Assembly: GCA_041402125.1 (NCBI GenBank)
Contig: JAWKSY010000002.1
Location: 1-64,000 of the forward strand
Reading direction: 5' to 3'
DNA length: 64,000 nt
Source: JAWKSY01 sp041402125
GTDB lineage: Bacteria; Planctomycetota; GCA-002687715; DRQF01
Shown: positions 1 through 8,524 of the stretch, in pieces
Position numbering within the stretch: position 1 is the first letter of the stretch
Layout: the number at the start of each line of letters is the position of its first letter
The notes under the pieces: generated by a model
What the model saw: the letters and a program-made list of their open reading frames with translations, nothing else
The model's database searches: none
Told to the model about the DNA's origin: nothing
Translations under genes and position numbers: made by a program

Positions 1-1581
1 CACGAGGCCCGTCGTGGAGGGGCCGAGGTCGAAGTCCCGCGCGAAGCCGACGAGGCGCTCGAGGTTGCCGAGCGGGTCGAGACCGTCGGACTTCTCCTTC
101 AGGTGGGCGGCGTAGTCGCTGCGGTCGAGGACGTGGCGCAGGAGCCGCGCCACCGGCAGGCCGAGCTCGCCGCGGAGCTCGAGGACGAGGCGGCGGAAGG
201 CGAGGAGCGCCTTGCGCGCCCGCGCCGCGAAGACCTCGAGCGCGTCGGGGTGCTCGAGCAGCAACTCGCCGGGACTCGTGCCCCGGCCGCGCGCCGCCGC
301 CGCCAGCCCCTCGAGGGTCTTGTCGCCGATGCCGCGCGGCGGGGAGTTGACGATGCGCGCCATCGAGACGCCGTCGGCCGGGTTCGCGAGGAAGCGCATC
401 CAGGCCAGCGCGTCCTTCACCTCCTTGCGGCGGAAGAACTCGAGTCCGGCCACGACCTGGTAGGGGATGCCCGCGGCGAGCAGGCGGCGCTCGACGTCGA
501 GCGAGAGCGAGTTCAGCCGGTAGAAGACGGCGATGTCGGAGCGGCGCGCGCCCTCGGCGACGAGGGTGCGGATCCGGTCGACGACCGCCTTCGCCTCCTC
601 CTGCTCGTCCTCGACGCGGCGGATGACGATGGGACCGCCCTCGCCGAGATCCGACCAGAGCTCCTTGTCGCCGTGCTGCCCGTTGAACCGGATCACCCGG
701 CTCGCGGCGCGGAGGATCGTGTTCACGCTGCGGTAGTTCTGCTCCAGGCGCACGACCTTCGCACCGGGGAACTCCCGCGGGAAGTCGAGGATGTAGCGGA
801 TCTCGGCCCCGCGCCAGCCGTAGATGCACTGGTCCGGGTCGCCGGTGACGCAGAGGTTGCCGTGCTCCTCGGCGAGCGCCCGCGTCAGGCGGTACTGCCC
901 GAGGTTGACGTCCTGGTACTCGTCGACGAGCACGTAGCGGAAGGCGCGCTGGATCCGGCTCCGGAGCTCGGGGTCGGTCTCCATGAGGAGCACCGTCTTC
1001 TGGATGAGGTCGTCGAAGTCGAAGGCGCCGCTCGCCTCGAGGAGGCGCTCGTAGCGCTCGTAGACCTCGGCGACGTCCTCCTCCCAGCGGCTGAGCGAGG
1101 CCTCCATCGCGGCCCGCGGATCCATGAGGCGCGACTTGTAGACCCCGATCGCCTCCAGCACCGCCCGCGGGGCGTACTGGTTGCGGTCGAGCTTCAGCTC
1201 GTCGAGGCACTTCTTGATGGCCGACTCGGCGTCGCCCCGGTCGTAGAGCGTGAAGGTCGCGGGCCGGCCGAGCGCGTGGGCCTCGCCCCGCAGGAAGCGC
1301 GCGCCGAAGGCGTGGAAGGTCATCACCTGGGCGCCGCCCCGGCCCACGAGCTGCTCGACGCGCTCGCGCATCTCCCGCGCCGCCTTGTTGGTGAAAGTGA
1401 CGGCCAGTATCGTCCTCGGGTCCACGCCGCGCTCGACCAGATGCGCGATGCGGCGCGTGATGACCCGGGTCTTTCCCGAGCCCGCGCCCGCGATGACCAG
1501 GAGCGGGCCCTCGGTCGTCGTGACCGCCTCGCGCTGCGCGGGATTGAGATCGCGGGTCGTGGGAGTCGATTCGGCGGTCAT
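1..1581 (-). CDS. uvrD: UvrD/PcrA/Rep-type ATP-dependent DNA helicase, C-terminus cut by window edge
   Basis: This is a superfamily 1A 3'-5' DNA helicase used in repair and replication restart. The reverse strand is open from an ATG at 1581 to the window edge, giving 527 codons that begin MTAESTPTTRDLNPAQREAV. Visible motifs in order are Q motif (LNPAQREAV), Walker A (AGAGSGKT), motif Ia (TFTNKAAREM), motif II (VDEYQDVN, usually DEYQDTN), motif III (GDPDQCIYGWRGA) and motif IV (QNYRS). The family is usually 650-780 residues, so roughly a quarter lies outside the window. It is divergent from acpS, with only 24 bp between the two start codons. UvrD, PcrA and Rep cannot be told apart without the C-terminus. 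Confidence 0.95.
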   Translation of the reverse strand, partial: MTAESTPTTRDLNPAQREAVTTTEGPLLVIAGAGSGKTRVITRRIAHLVERGVDPRTILAVTFTNKAAREMRERVEQLVGRGGAQVMTFHAFGARFLRGEAHALGRPATFTLYDRGDAESAIKKCLDELKLDRNQYAPRAVLEAIGVYKSRLMDPRAAMEASLSRWEEDVAEVYERYERLLEASGAFDFDDLIQKTVLLMETDPELRSRIQRAFRYVLVDEYQDVNLGQYRLTRALAEEHGNLCVTGDPDQCIYGWRGAEIRYILDFPREFPGAKVVRLEQNYRSVNTILRAASRVIRFNGQHGDKELWSDLGEGGPIVIRRVEDEQEEAKAVVDRIRTLVAEGARRSDIAVFYRLNSLSLDVERRLLAAGIPYQVVAGLEFFRRKEVKDALAWMRFLANPADGVSMARIVNSPPRGIGDKTLEGLAAAARGRGTSPGELLLEHPDALEVFAARARKALLAFRRLVLELRGELGLPVARLLRHVLDRSDYAAHLKEKSDGLDPLGNLERLVGFARDFDLGPSTTGLV

Positions 1582-1605
1582 GACCAGACGGTAGGAGCGC
1601 TCCCC

Positions 1606-2010
1606 ATGGCGGTCAAGGCGATCGGCAACGACCTCGTGGACGTCGCCCGGCTCGGCGCGTCCCTCGCGCGCTACGGCGAGCGCATCAAGCAGCGCCTCTT
1701 CACCGAGGAGGAGCGCCGCTACTGCGAGTCGAAAGCGACGCCCGCGGTCCACTACGCCGGTCGCTTCGCCGCGAAGGAGGCCGTGCTCAAGGTCCTCGGC
1801 TCCGGATTCGTGAACGGCGTCGGTCTCGAGGACGGCGCGACCTTCCGCGACATCGAGCTGCGCCGCCGCCCGAGCGGCGCGCCCTACGTCGAGCTGCGGG
1901 GGCCGCTCGCCGACCGCGCGCGCCAGGCCGGGATCGAGGAGATCCTCGTCACCGTCACCCACACCCGCGAGCACGCCATGGCCGTCGCGCTGGGGCAGGG
2001 CGCCGAATGA
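1606..2010 (+). CDS. acpS: Holo-[acyl-carrier-protein] synthase AcpS
   Basis: This enzyme transfers 4'-phosphopantetheine from CoA to the serine of acyl carrier protein, activating fatty acid synthesis. The 134-residue product has the full family length. It starts MAVKAIGNDLVDVARL, with the metal-binding Asp in the N-terminal GNDLVD motif, and carries the second signature FAAKEAVLKVLG with its catalytic/metal-binding Glu and Lys. The end has the usual VTHTREHAMAVAL strand. The chosen ATG is where family similarity starts; the frame is open far upstream only because the opposite-strand helicase gene is GC-rich. The stop overlaps the next gene as ATGA, so the two are probably translationally coupled. 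Confidence 0.95.
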   Translation: MAVKAIGNDLVDVARLGASLARYGERIKQRLFTEEERRYCESKATPAVHYAGRFAAKEAVLKVLGSGFVNGVGLEDGATFRDIELRRRPSGAPYVELRGPLADRARQAGIEEILVTVTHTREHAMAVALGQGAE

Positions 2011-2609
2011 GCTGGGACTGGCTGATCCTGCCCCCCGTCGCCGCCCTGATCGGCTGGGTGACGAACTGGCTCGCGGTGAAGATGATCTTCCGGCCTCGCG
2101 TCGAGCGTCGCATCCTCGGCGTCCGCGTGCAGGGACTCCTCCCGAAGCGCCGCCGCGAGTTCGCGCACAAGATCGCGGCCACGATCGAGGAGCACCTCTT
2201 CTCGGCCGAGGACGTCCGCCGCGCCCTCTCGGCGCCGGAGGTGAAGGGCGAGATCCTCGTCCTCGTCGAGAAGAAGGTGGACCACTTCATCCACGAGCGC
2301 CTGATCGGCAGCAATCCGATGCTCGGCGCCTTCCTGAAGGGTCCCTTCGTCGACTCGATGCGGGCGAAGCTCGTGGAGGAGGTCGGCGGCCTCTTCGACG
2401 AGGGCGCGGGTCTGATCGGCGACCGCCTCGACGAGAAGCTCGATCTGAAGGCCGTCGTGGCCGAGAAGATCGAGGGCTTCGACATGGCGCAGCTCGAGGA
2501 GATCGTCCTCGCGGTGGCGAAGAAGGAGCTCCGCGCGATCGAGGTCCTGGGCGCCGTCCTCGGCTTCCTCGTCGGCCTCCTGCAGCTCGGCCTCCTGCGC
2601 CTGATGTAG
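2007..2609 (+). CDS. DUF445 family membrane protein
   Basis: A 200-residue protein of the DUF445 (YheB/YjiN-type) family, whose function is unknown. The N-terminal segment (about residues 4-22) is a membrane helix containing the family hallmark GWVTNWLAVKMIFRP. A polar, helix-rich middle (residues 40-170) follows, and a second hydrophobic helix lies near the C-terminus (about 175-198: VLGAVLGFLVGLLQLGLL). This hairpin-like two-anchor layout is typical of short family members. It overlaps acpS by 4 bp and is 9 bp upstream of larE, so the three genes form one operon. No enzymatic residues are recognisable. Confidence 0.85.
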   Translation: MSWDWLILPPVAALIGWVTNWLAVKMIFRPRVERRILGVRVQGLLPKRRREFAHKIAATIEEHLFSAEDVRRALSAPEVKGEILVLVEKKVDHFIHERLIGSNPMLGAFLKGPFVDSMRAKLVEEVGGLFDEGAGLIGDRLDEKLDLKAVVAEKIEGFDMAQLEEIVLAVAKKELRAIEVLGAVLGFLVGLLQLGLLRLM

Positions 2610-2618
2610 ACTGACGTG

Positions 2619-3422
2619 ATGGACCTCGAGGCCCGACATCGCGAACTGCTCGACCTCCTCCGGGAGCTGCGCCCCCTCGCGGTGGCCTTCTCGGGCGGGG
2701 TCGATTCGAGCCTCCTCCTCGCCGCCGCGCGGGAGGCGAGCCCCGAGGATCTCCTCGCGGTGACCGGCGTCTCGCCCTCGCTCTCCTCCCACCAGCTCGA
2801 ACAGGCCCGCCGCGTGGTCGGCCGCCTCGGCGTCCGCCACCTCGAACTCGGCACGGCCGAACTCGAGTCTCCGGACTACGCGGCGAACCCGACGAACCGC
2901 TGCTTCTTCTGCAAGCAGGAGCTCTACGGCCGCCTGCGCGAGACCCTCGGCCCCGACTGGCCGCACGTCGTCGACGGCACGAACGCCGACGACCTCGGCG
3001 ATCACCGCCCCGGCCGCGAGGCGGCCCGTCGCGCCGGCGTGCGCAGCCCGCTCGCGGAGGTCGGTCTCGACAAGGCCGCGATCCGCGCGCTCTCGCGCCG
3101 CTACGGCCTCGAGACGGCCGAGCTGCCCGCCTCGCCCTGTCTCTCCTCCCGCCTTCCCTACGGATTCGCCGTGACGCCCGAACGCCTCGCCGCGGTCGAA
3201 CGGGGCGAGGCCGCCCTCCGCGCCGCCGGCGCGATCGAGTTCCGGCTGCGCCACCTCGGCGACCGCGCCCGCCTCGAGCTGGCCGCCGCCGAACTCGAGT
3301 CTCTCGACGCCGCGGGCCGGCGCCGCCTCGTCGAGGCCGTCACCGCCAGCGGCGCCTTCGCCGCCTGCGAGCTCGACGAGCGTCCGCTCCGCTCGGGCCG
3401 CCTCAACGACGACCTCCACTGA
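2619..3422 (+). CDS. larE: ATP-dependent sacrificial sulfur transferase LarE
   Basis: LarE belongs to the PP-loop ATP pyrophosphatase superfamily and donates sulfur to the pyridinium dicarboxylate precursor of the nickel-pincer cofactor of lactate racemase-type enzymes. The 267-residue protein has the PP-loop SGGVDSS near residue 26, the CFFCK cysteine pair, the DGTNADDLGDHRPGR signature and the ASPCLSSR motif that contains the sacrificial cysteine in characterised LarE proteins. A GTG lies one codon earlier at 2616; the ATG is preferred. The cofactor genes larB and larC and a racemase target are not in the window, so the target enzyme must be elsewhere, or this homologue serves another thiolation. 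Confidence 0.9.
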   Translation: MDLEARHRELLDLLRELRPLAVAFSGGVDSSLLLAAAREASPEDLLAVTGVSPSLSSHQLEQARRVVGRLGVRHLELGTAELESPDYAANPTNRCFFCKQELYGRLRETLGPDWPHVVDGTNADDLGDHRPGREAARRAGVRSPLAEVGLDKAAIRALSRRYGLETAELPASPCLSSRLPYGFAVTPERLAAVERGEAALRAAGAIEFRLRHLGDRARLELAAAELESLDAAGRRRLVEAVTASGAFAACELDERPLRSGRLNDDLH

Positions 3423-3553
3423 CGACGGAGGCGCCCGCGAATCTCGGCGATCCGTGACGGGGAAGCGGCCGCGGCGTAGGCTCCGGATCGCCGTCTTTCG
3501 GCGATTCAGGCCGCGCCGCGAACCCCGATCGAAGGGCCGAAGGAGGTCTAGAC

Positions 3554-5365
3554 GTGAGAGCCGCCGCCATCCTCCCGCTCGTCGTCGCCCTCTCCTCGAG
3601 CTTCGTCGGGCCCGCGCGGGCACAGGCGACGCTCAACGTCCCGTCGCCGGCCACGTCGATCCAGGCCGCGATCAATGCCGCCGTCGATGGCGACACGGTG
3701 CTCGTCGGCCCCGGCGTCTGGTTCGAACACATCGATTTCGGCGGCCGGAACATCCACGTCCTCGGTCAGGGGCCGGGGGTGACGACGATCGACGGCGGCG
3801 GCACCGGGACCGTCGTCCGGTTCGACAGCGGCGAGACCTCGGGCGCGGTTCTCGAGGGCTTCACGATCGCGAACGGACGTGGAGACCCCTACCTGTTCGG
3901 CTCGTCGACGATCTACCCCGGCGGCGGCATCGTCGTCGCCGGCATCCCCCTCGGACTGGGCTACACCCAGTGCGATCCCGTCATCAGGAACTGCGTCATC
4001 GAGAACTGCTTCGGGACGGATGGCGCCGGAATCTGGGTCTTCGGATACTCCCGCGCGACTCTCGAGGATTGCGTGGTCAAGAACTCCCTGGCCGTCGACC
4101 CACTGGGAATCCTGCCGGTCGGCTCGTCGCAGCTGGGGCCCGGAGCTGGTGTCGAGACGGAGTTCCATTCCTGGGTCGAGATGACGGGGTGCGTCATCGA
4201 GTCGAACGCCGGCGTCGGGCTCTACCTCAAGGGCGGAAACATCCATCACTCGATCCTCGAACGGTGCGACATCCGCAACAACAACCTCGGCGGAGTCGTC
4301 GCGATGACGTCGCCTCACGAATTCCGGAGCTGTCGGATCACCGGGAACGTTTCGGCTGGACCTGTCGGAGGCCTCACGGTGGCGAGCATGGGGTTGCCCG
4401 GTTCGAACGGCAGCCGGCTCCTCGTCGAGAACTGTCTCATCGCGGACAACACGAGTCTGATCGTCGGAGGTGGCGGGATCTACGCCCCCTACCTGGCCGA
4501 CATCCTCGTGAGGCAGTGCACGATCGCGAACAACACCGCGCCCACGTATGGTGCGATCTTCGGCAACGCTCCTTCGGACGTCTCGGTCGAGAACTGCATC
4601 GTGTACGGCAACGGGCCGGCGGCTTCGTACGTCGCGCCGAGTATCTACGGCGGCCTCGACTTCACGAGCTGCTGCGTCGAGGGCGGCGCGACCGGCACGG
4701 GGAACTTCGACCTCGATCCGCAGTTCGTCGACGCCGCGAACGGTGACTTCGGGCTCGCCTTCGGATCACCGGCGATCGATGCCGGCGACAACAGCCTCGT
4801 GCCGCCCACGGCGACCGACCTCGCCGGCGTGACGCGGATCCTGAACGGCAGCGTCGACGTCGGGGCCTACGAGTCCGACGAGATCGCCAACCATGGATCG
4901 GCCGCCGGAACGCTGGTGGATCCGGGCACCGGCAACGCGTTCCGCGCCATCCGTGTCAACGGGGATGACGGAGGCGCCGACTTCCGCGTGACGGTGCCCG
5001 CCTTCTCGCCGTGGTCGCTCGGCTTCACTTCACCGCCCTGGATGGTCTCTCCCCCCGACTTCGCGATCTTCGGGGCCCTGGCCGAGGCCACGATCGAGAC
5101 CGTCGTCAACGTGCCCCTCGGTGTCGGCGAGATGTCCTTCCTGCCCTGCGCCTTGCAGCCCCAGTTCGAGGGGCCCGTATTCACCCTGACGAGCACGATC
5201 CCGCTGCCCTGCAACGCGGTGTTGCCGTCGGTCCCCGGCTCGACCTGGACGACGCCGATCATTCCCGGACTTCCGGGCCCCATCGACGTGTCTTTCCAGG
5301 GGGTCGTGCTCGACGCCGGAGGCGCGGTCGCGACGACGAACCTCCTGATCGTGAACATCCGGTAG
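3554..5365 (+). CDS. Secreted right-handed parallel beta-helix protein
   Basis: A 603-residue exported protein starting at a GTG preceded by a near-ideal Shine-Dalgarno (AGGAGGT at 3541-3547, 6 nt spacing). Residues 1-24 are a Sec signal peptide ending ARAQ. Residues 25-360 are a pectate-lyase-like right-handed parallel beta-helix with recurring turns such as VENCLI, IRNCVI and CTIANN. About residues 385-410 carry the closing motif GSPAIDAGD, seen in many environmental 'choice-of-anchor' beta-helix proteins. The last 160 residues are a separate beta-rich domain of unknown role. No lyase catalytic residues can be assigned. It is probably a surface or extracellular carbohydrate-binding or adhesive protein; the substrate is unknown. 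Confidence 0.8.
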   Translation: MRAAAILPLVVALSSSFVGPARAQATLNVPSPATSIQAAINAAVDGDTVLVGPGVWFEHIDFGGRNIHVLGQGPGVTTIDGGGTGTVVRFDSGETSGAVLEGFTIANGRGDPYLFGSSTIYPGGGIVVAGIPLGLGYTQCDPVIRNCVIENCFGTDGAGIWVFGYSRATLEDCVVKNSLAVDPLGILPVGSSQLGPGAGVETEFHSWVEMTGCVIESNAGVGLYLKGGNIHHSILERCDIRNNNLGGVVAMTSPHEFRSCRITGNVSAGPVGGLTVASMGLPGSNGSRLLVENCLIADNTSLIVGGGGIYAPYLADILVRQCTIANNTAPTYGAIFGNAPSDVSVENCIVYGNGPAASYVAPSIYGGLDFTSCCVEGGATGTGNFDLDPQFVDAANGDFGLAFGSPAIDAGDNSLVPPTATDLAGVTRILNGSVDVGAYESDEIANHGSAAGTLVDPGTGNAFRAIRVNGDDGGADFRVTVPAFSPWSLGFTSPPWMVSPPDFAIFGALAEATIETVVNVPLGVGEMSFLPCALQPQFEGPVFTLTSTIPLPCNAVLPSVPGSTWTTPIIPGLPGPIDVSFQGVVLDAGGAVATTNLLIVNIR

Positions 5366-5415
5366 GCCGGCAGCGCGGTTCCGAGTGATCCGGCCCCGGG
5401 GCCGACGCGATCCGG

Positions 5416-5431
5416 GTTCGGGTTCCCGAAC
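5416..5431. terminator. Short hairpin between convergent genes
   Basis: GTTCGGG-TT-CCCGAAC is a perfect 7-bp stem located between the convergent beta-helix gene (ends 5365) and the lipoprotein gene (ends 5458). There is no T-run on either side, so it may be an intrinsic terminator of weak form or a 3' stabilising stem. Confidence 0.35.
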
Positions 5432-5457
5432 GCGAGTCGCGGCGCCGGGACGGCTCA

Positions 5458-7083
5458 TCAGGGATCGACGGAGCAGGTCCGTTCGCCCGTCGTGGGATCC
5501 GGCGCCGAAACGGTGACGGTGAAGGCCGCGACCGACGTCTCGCTCTCGGCGTCGCCCGCGACGCGACCGGAGGCGACGGCCGTCGCGACGTAGGAGCCCT
5601 GGTTCGAGAAGAGCGTCCAGGCCGCCGCGCCGTCGGCGCGCGGGTGGACGACGAGCGCGCCGGTGAGGCCCCTCGCGGCGAGGTGGAAGCCCAGCGTCGC
5701 GGCCTGGCCCGGCGGCACGCGCAACGTGATCGGCTCGGTCCCGTCGCTCATCGCGAAGCCGGCGAGCTCGAGATCCTCGAGGCCCGCGGGGTCGCCGAAG
5801 ACGAAGGGCTCGGGCATCGCGAGGGTCAGGGCCAGCGGCGTCGCGCGCGGCAGGAGTTCGGCCTTGCGGTCGGTCACCCAGGCGAGCGCGCTCGCGACCC
5901 GGAGGGTTCTTCGCGCCTCCTCCGTCTCGCCGGCGACCCGCCAGAGCTCCGCGAGCGTGAGGGCGGCGTCGGCGTCGAGGAGCCGGCGGTCGCGCCAGCC
6001 CGCGAGGGTGGTGCGGAGGGCGGCCCGGCGGTCGGGGCCGATCCAGGCGCGCATCGCCATGACCACGGGCAGCGGCGCCTCTCCGGCGGCGAGGGCGTCG
6101 CGACGGGCGTCCTCGGCCTCGGGCGCCGCCCGGAGCCGACGGAGGAGGTAGCCGCGCGAGCCCTCCGGGCCGGTCGCGTCGAGCGCGAGCCGGATCGTCT
6201 CGCGATCGCGGGTCATCGTGAGGCGCACGCCCGCGTCGGACGACTCGTTGCGGGGGGTCGAGAAGCCGGCCTTCTGGAGCTCGGCGCGGAGGTCGAGCGC
6301 GGCGGCCCGGGGGGCGGCCGGGAAGTCGAGCCGGTAGACCTCCTGGGCCGCGCCGACCGGGTCGAAGCCGGACTCGAGCCGGAGGATACCGGGGCGGGTG
6401 AGGAGGGCGGAGGGCGGCATCGCGACGACGTCGCGGTAGAGGTCGACGGCCTCGTCGAGGTCCGCCGTCGTCGCGACCTCGCCCGCGAGTTCGCGGAGGC
6501 GCGGCGCCAGTTCACGGACGACGGAGGCGAGAAGCTCGTCTCGCCGGGCCGAGCCGACCGGGCCGGAGACGCTCGCCGCGACGCGGGCGCTCAGGCGGCG
6601 GTCCAGTCCGACCCGGGGGATCCGATCGGCGGGGAAGTCGTCCGCGCCGGCGAGAGAGAAGGGATCGGCGAGGCGGAGGCGCAGGGTGCCCGCGAGCTCG
6701 CCGCGCTGCGGGAAGGAGCGGAACTCGAGGCCGCGGCCGTCGACGACGAGAACGAGATCCGCCACCGGATACTTCGAGGGCTCGCCGATCGGGCCGACGT
6801 CCCGGAGGCCCGGGATCCCCTCCAGCGCGGGGGCGAGGGCCGCGGCGACCGCGACCGTCGCCGGCGCGGCGTCACCGGTCGCGATGCCGAGCGTGGCGGG
6901 CCCGGCCAGCGCGCCGAGGCGCACGCGGAGTCCGCCGCGATCCTCGGTCCATTCGAGCTCGGCCCTTCCCGCGTCGGCCTTCGCGGAGCCGGGGGCCTCG
7001 TCGCGACAGGCCGACGTCATCGCGGCCGCGATGACGAGTCCGGCGAGGGCGGGAAAAGAGAGGAAGCGAGCGGGCTTCGGCAT
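5458..7083 (-). CDS. Putative lipoprotein of unknown function
   Basis: A 541-residue protein. Residues 1-26 form a type II signal with a hydrophobic core (LAGLVIAAAM) ending TSAC, so residue 26 is the likely lipidated cysteine. The mature part is mixed alpha/beta. It contains a periplasmic-protein-like beta region (about residues 45-180) and an alpha-helical middle with TPR-like helices (about 330-400, rich in Ala/Leu/Arg). A C-terminal beta domain (about 430-530) includes a FSNQGSYVATAVA segment, reminiscent of hemolysin-type or pre-peptidase C-terminal beta domains. I do not recognise a family. It follows gcdH on the same strand with an inverted repeat between, so it is probably separately transcribed. 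Confidence 0.65.
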   Translation of the reverse strand: MPKPARFLSFPALAGLVIAAAMTSACRDEAPGSAKADAGRAELEWTEDRGGLRVRLGALAGPATLGIATGDAAPATVAVAAALAPALEGIPGLRDVGPIGEPSKYPVADLVLVVDGRGLEFRSFPQRGELAGTLRLRLADPFSLAGADDFPADRIPRVGLDRRLSARVAASVSGPVGSARRDELLASVVRELAPRLRELAGEVATTADLDEAVDLYRDVVAMPPSALLTRPGILRLESGFDPVGAAQEVYRLDFPAAPRAAALDLRAELQKAGFSTPRNESSDAGVRLTMTRDRETIRLALDATGPEGSRGYLLRRLRAAPEAEDARRDALAAGEAPLPVVMAMRAWIGPDRRAALRTTLAGWRDRRLLDADAALTLAELWRVAGETEEARRTLRVASALAWVTDRKAELLPRATPLALTLAMPEPFVFGDPAGLEDLELAGFAMSDGTEPITLRVPPGQAATLGFHLAARGLTGALVVHPRADGAAAWTLFSNQGSYVATAVASGRVAGDAESETSVAAFTVTVSAPDPTTGERTCSVDP

Positions 7084-7104
7084 GGGAAGAGACTCCCGAC
7101 GTGA

Positions 7105-7141
7105 CGAGGGCCCGTCGCGATCCGGTCGCCACGGGCCCTCG
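7105..7141 (-). terminator. Inverted repeat downstream of gcdH
   Basis: CGAGGGCCCGT (7105-7115) pairs exactly with ACGGGCCCTCG (7131-7141) around a 15-nt loop. It sits between the stop of gcdH (7165) and the start of the downstream lipoprotein gene (7083) on the minus strand. It is a good terminator-like stem but lacks a U-tract. Confidence 0.5.
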
Positions 7142-7164
7142 GTTGGTTCCGATCGCGTTGCCGA

Positions 7165-8340
7165 TCAGCCCTCGTAGGCGGCGAGGCCGGTCACGCGCTG
7201 GCCGATGATGAGCGAGTGGATGTCGTGCGTGCCCTCGTAGGTCTTGACCGACTCGAGGTTCAGCATGTGACGTCCCACGACGTACTCGTGCGTGATACCG
7301 TTGGCGCCGAGCATGTCGCGCGCCTCGCGGGCGATCTCGAGCGCCCAGTAGCAGGCGTTGCGCTTGGCCATCGAGACCATGCTCGGGTGCATCTCGCCCT
7401 TGTCCTTCAGCCGGCCGAGCTGGAGGTTCATGAACTGCGCCTTGGTGATCTCGGTGACCATCTCGGCCAGCTTGCGCTGGTAGAGCTGGAAGCCGGCGAT
7501 CGGGCGACCCCACTGGATGCGCTCGAGGCCGTACTGGAGCGCGGCGTCGTAGCAGGCCATGCCCGCGCCGATCGCGCCCCAGGCGATGCCGTAGCGCGCC
7601 TGGGTGAGGCAGGAGAGCGGGCCCTTGATGCCGATCTCCTCGGTGCCGGGCAGGAGCGCGTCCTTCGGGAGCTTCACGTCCTCGAGCACGAGCTCGCTGG
7701 TGATGCTCGCCTTCAGCGAGAACTTCTTCTTCTGCGTGACGGTCGAGAAGCCGGGCGTGTCGGTGGGCACGAGGAAGCCCATGATCCGGTCCTTGACCTT
7801 CGCCCAGACGATGGCGATGTCGGCGACGCAGCCGTTGGTGATCCACATCTTGGCGCCGTTCAGCACCCAGTGGTCGCCCTTGTCCTCGGCGCGCGTGATC
7901 ATTCCGCCGGGGTTCGAGCCGAAGTCCGGCTCGGTGAGGCCGAAGCAGCCGATGATCTGGCCCTTCGCCATGCCGGGGAGGTAGCGCTCGCGCTGCTCCT
8001 CCGTGCCCCAGGCGTAGATCGGGTACATGCAGAGCGCGCCCTGCACGGAGCAGAAGGAGCGCAGGCCGCTGTCGCCGCGCTCGAGCTCCTGCATGATGAG
8101 CCCGTAGACGACCGAGTTGGCGCCGAGGCAGCCGTAGCCCTCGATCGTCGTCCCGAGGAAGCCCATCTCGCCCATCTCGGGGATGAGCTCGGTCGGGAAG
8201 GTCTCGGCCATGAAGTGCTTGTCGATGTCGGGGACGACCCGCTCCTCGACCCACTGCCTCACGGCGTCCCGCGTCATGCGCTCCTCTTCGTCGAGGAGCG
8301 CGTCCATCTTCATGAAGTCCACGCCTTTGAAGGCATCCAT
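7165..8340 (-). CDS. gcdH: Acyl-CoA dehydrogenase, glutaryl-CoA dehydrogenase type
   Basis: FAD-dependent acyl-CoA dehydrogenase of 391 residues. In family members that act on glutaryl-CoA the enzyme oxidises and decarboxylates it to crotonyl-CoA in lysine/tryptophan or aromatic degradation. The glutaryl-CoA type is suggested by GCFGLTEPDFGSNP, the RYGIAWG motif, the RDMLGANGI motif and the catalytic-Glu motif TYEGTHDIHSLI near the C-terminus. An Arg in the segment DSGLRSF matches the substrate carboxylate-binding position of human GCDH. The ATG at 8340 has a GGAAGGGA Shine-Dalgarno; the open frame to 8433 is excluded because homology begins at the ATG. No ETF or CoA-transferase genes are adjacent, so the exact substrate is inferred. 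Confidence 0.85.
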   Translation of the reverse strand: MDAFKGVDFMKMDALLDEEERMTRDAVRQWVEERVVPDIDKHFMAETFPTELIPEMGEMGFLGTTIEGYGCLGANSVVYGLIMQELERGDSGLRSFCSVQGALCMYPIYAWGTEEQRERYLPGMAKGQIIGCFGLTEPDFGSNPGGMITRAEDKGDHWVLNGAKMWITNGCVADIAIVWAKVKDRIMGFLVPTDTPGFSTVTQKKKFSLKASITSELVLEDVKLPKDALLPGTEEIGIKGPLSCLTQARYGIAWGAIGAGMACYDAALQYGLERIQWGRPIAGFQLYQRKLAEMVTEITKAQFMNLQLGRLKDKGEMHPSMVSMAKRNACYWALEIAREARDMLGANGITHEYVVGRHMLNLESVKTYEGTHDIHSLIIGQRVTGLAAYEG

Positions 8341-8431
8341 GGCTGGTCCCTTCCGGGGGTCGAATGGGGTTCGGAGGCCGGCGAGGTCCGGCGGCCGGCG
8401 CGGCGCGCGATCGGGCGCGGGTCGGCGAGGC

Positions 8432-8460
8432 ATGGTATCAGCCCGGCCCGGCCGACCCGA
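8432..8460 (-). promoter_or_regulatory. Candidate promoter of gcdH (extended -10)
   Basis: On the minus strand TGATACCAT (8440-8432) forms an extended -10 (TGN-TACCAT). A weak -35 (TCGGGT, 8460-8455) lies 17 nt further upstream. It is about 91 nt upstream of the gcdH start and resembles other -10 elements in this window. Confidence 0.45.
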
Positions 8461-8524
8461 GAGCGGCCCGCCCCTTTCTGGAGCCGCTCGTCAAGCGGCC
8501 CCCGGCGCGATAGAGTCTCCCCCC

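Noticed and set aside
103..1605. Long plus-strand frame leading into acpS
   Set aside because: It is antisense to the helicase gene, whose motifs are complete. AcpS homology starts only at 1606.
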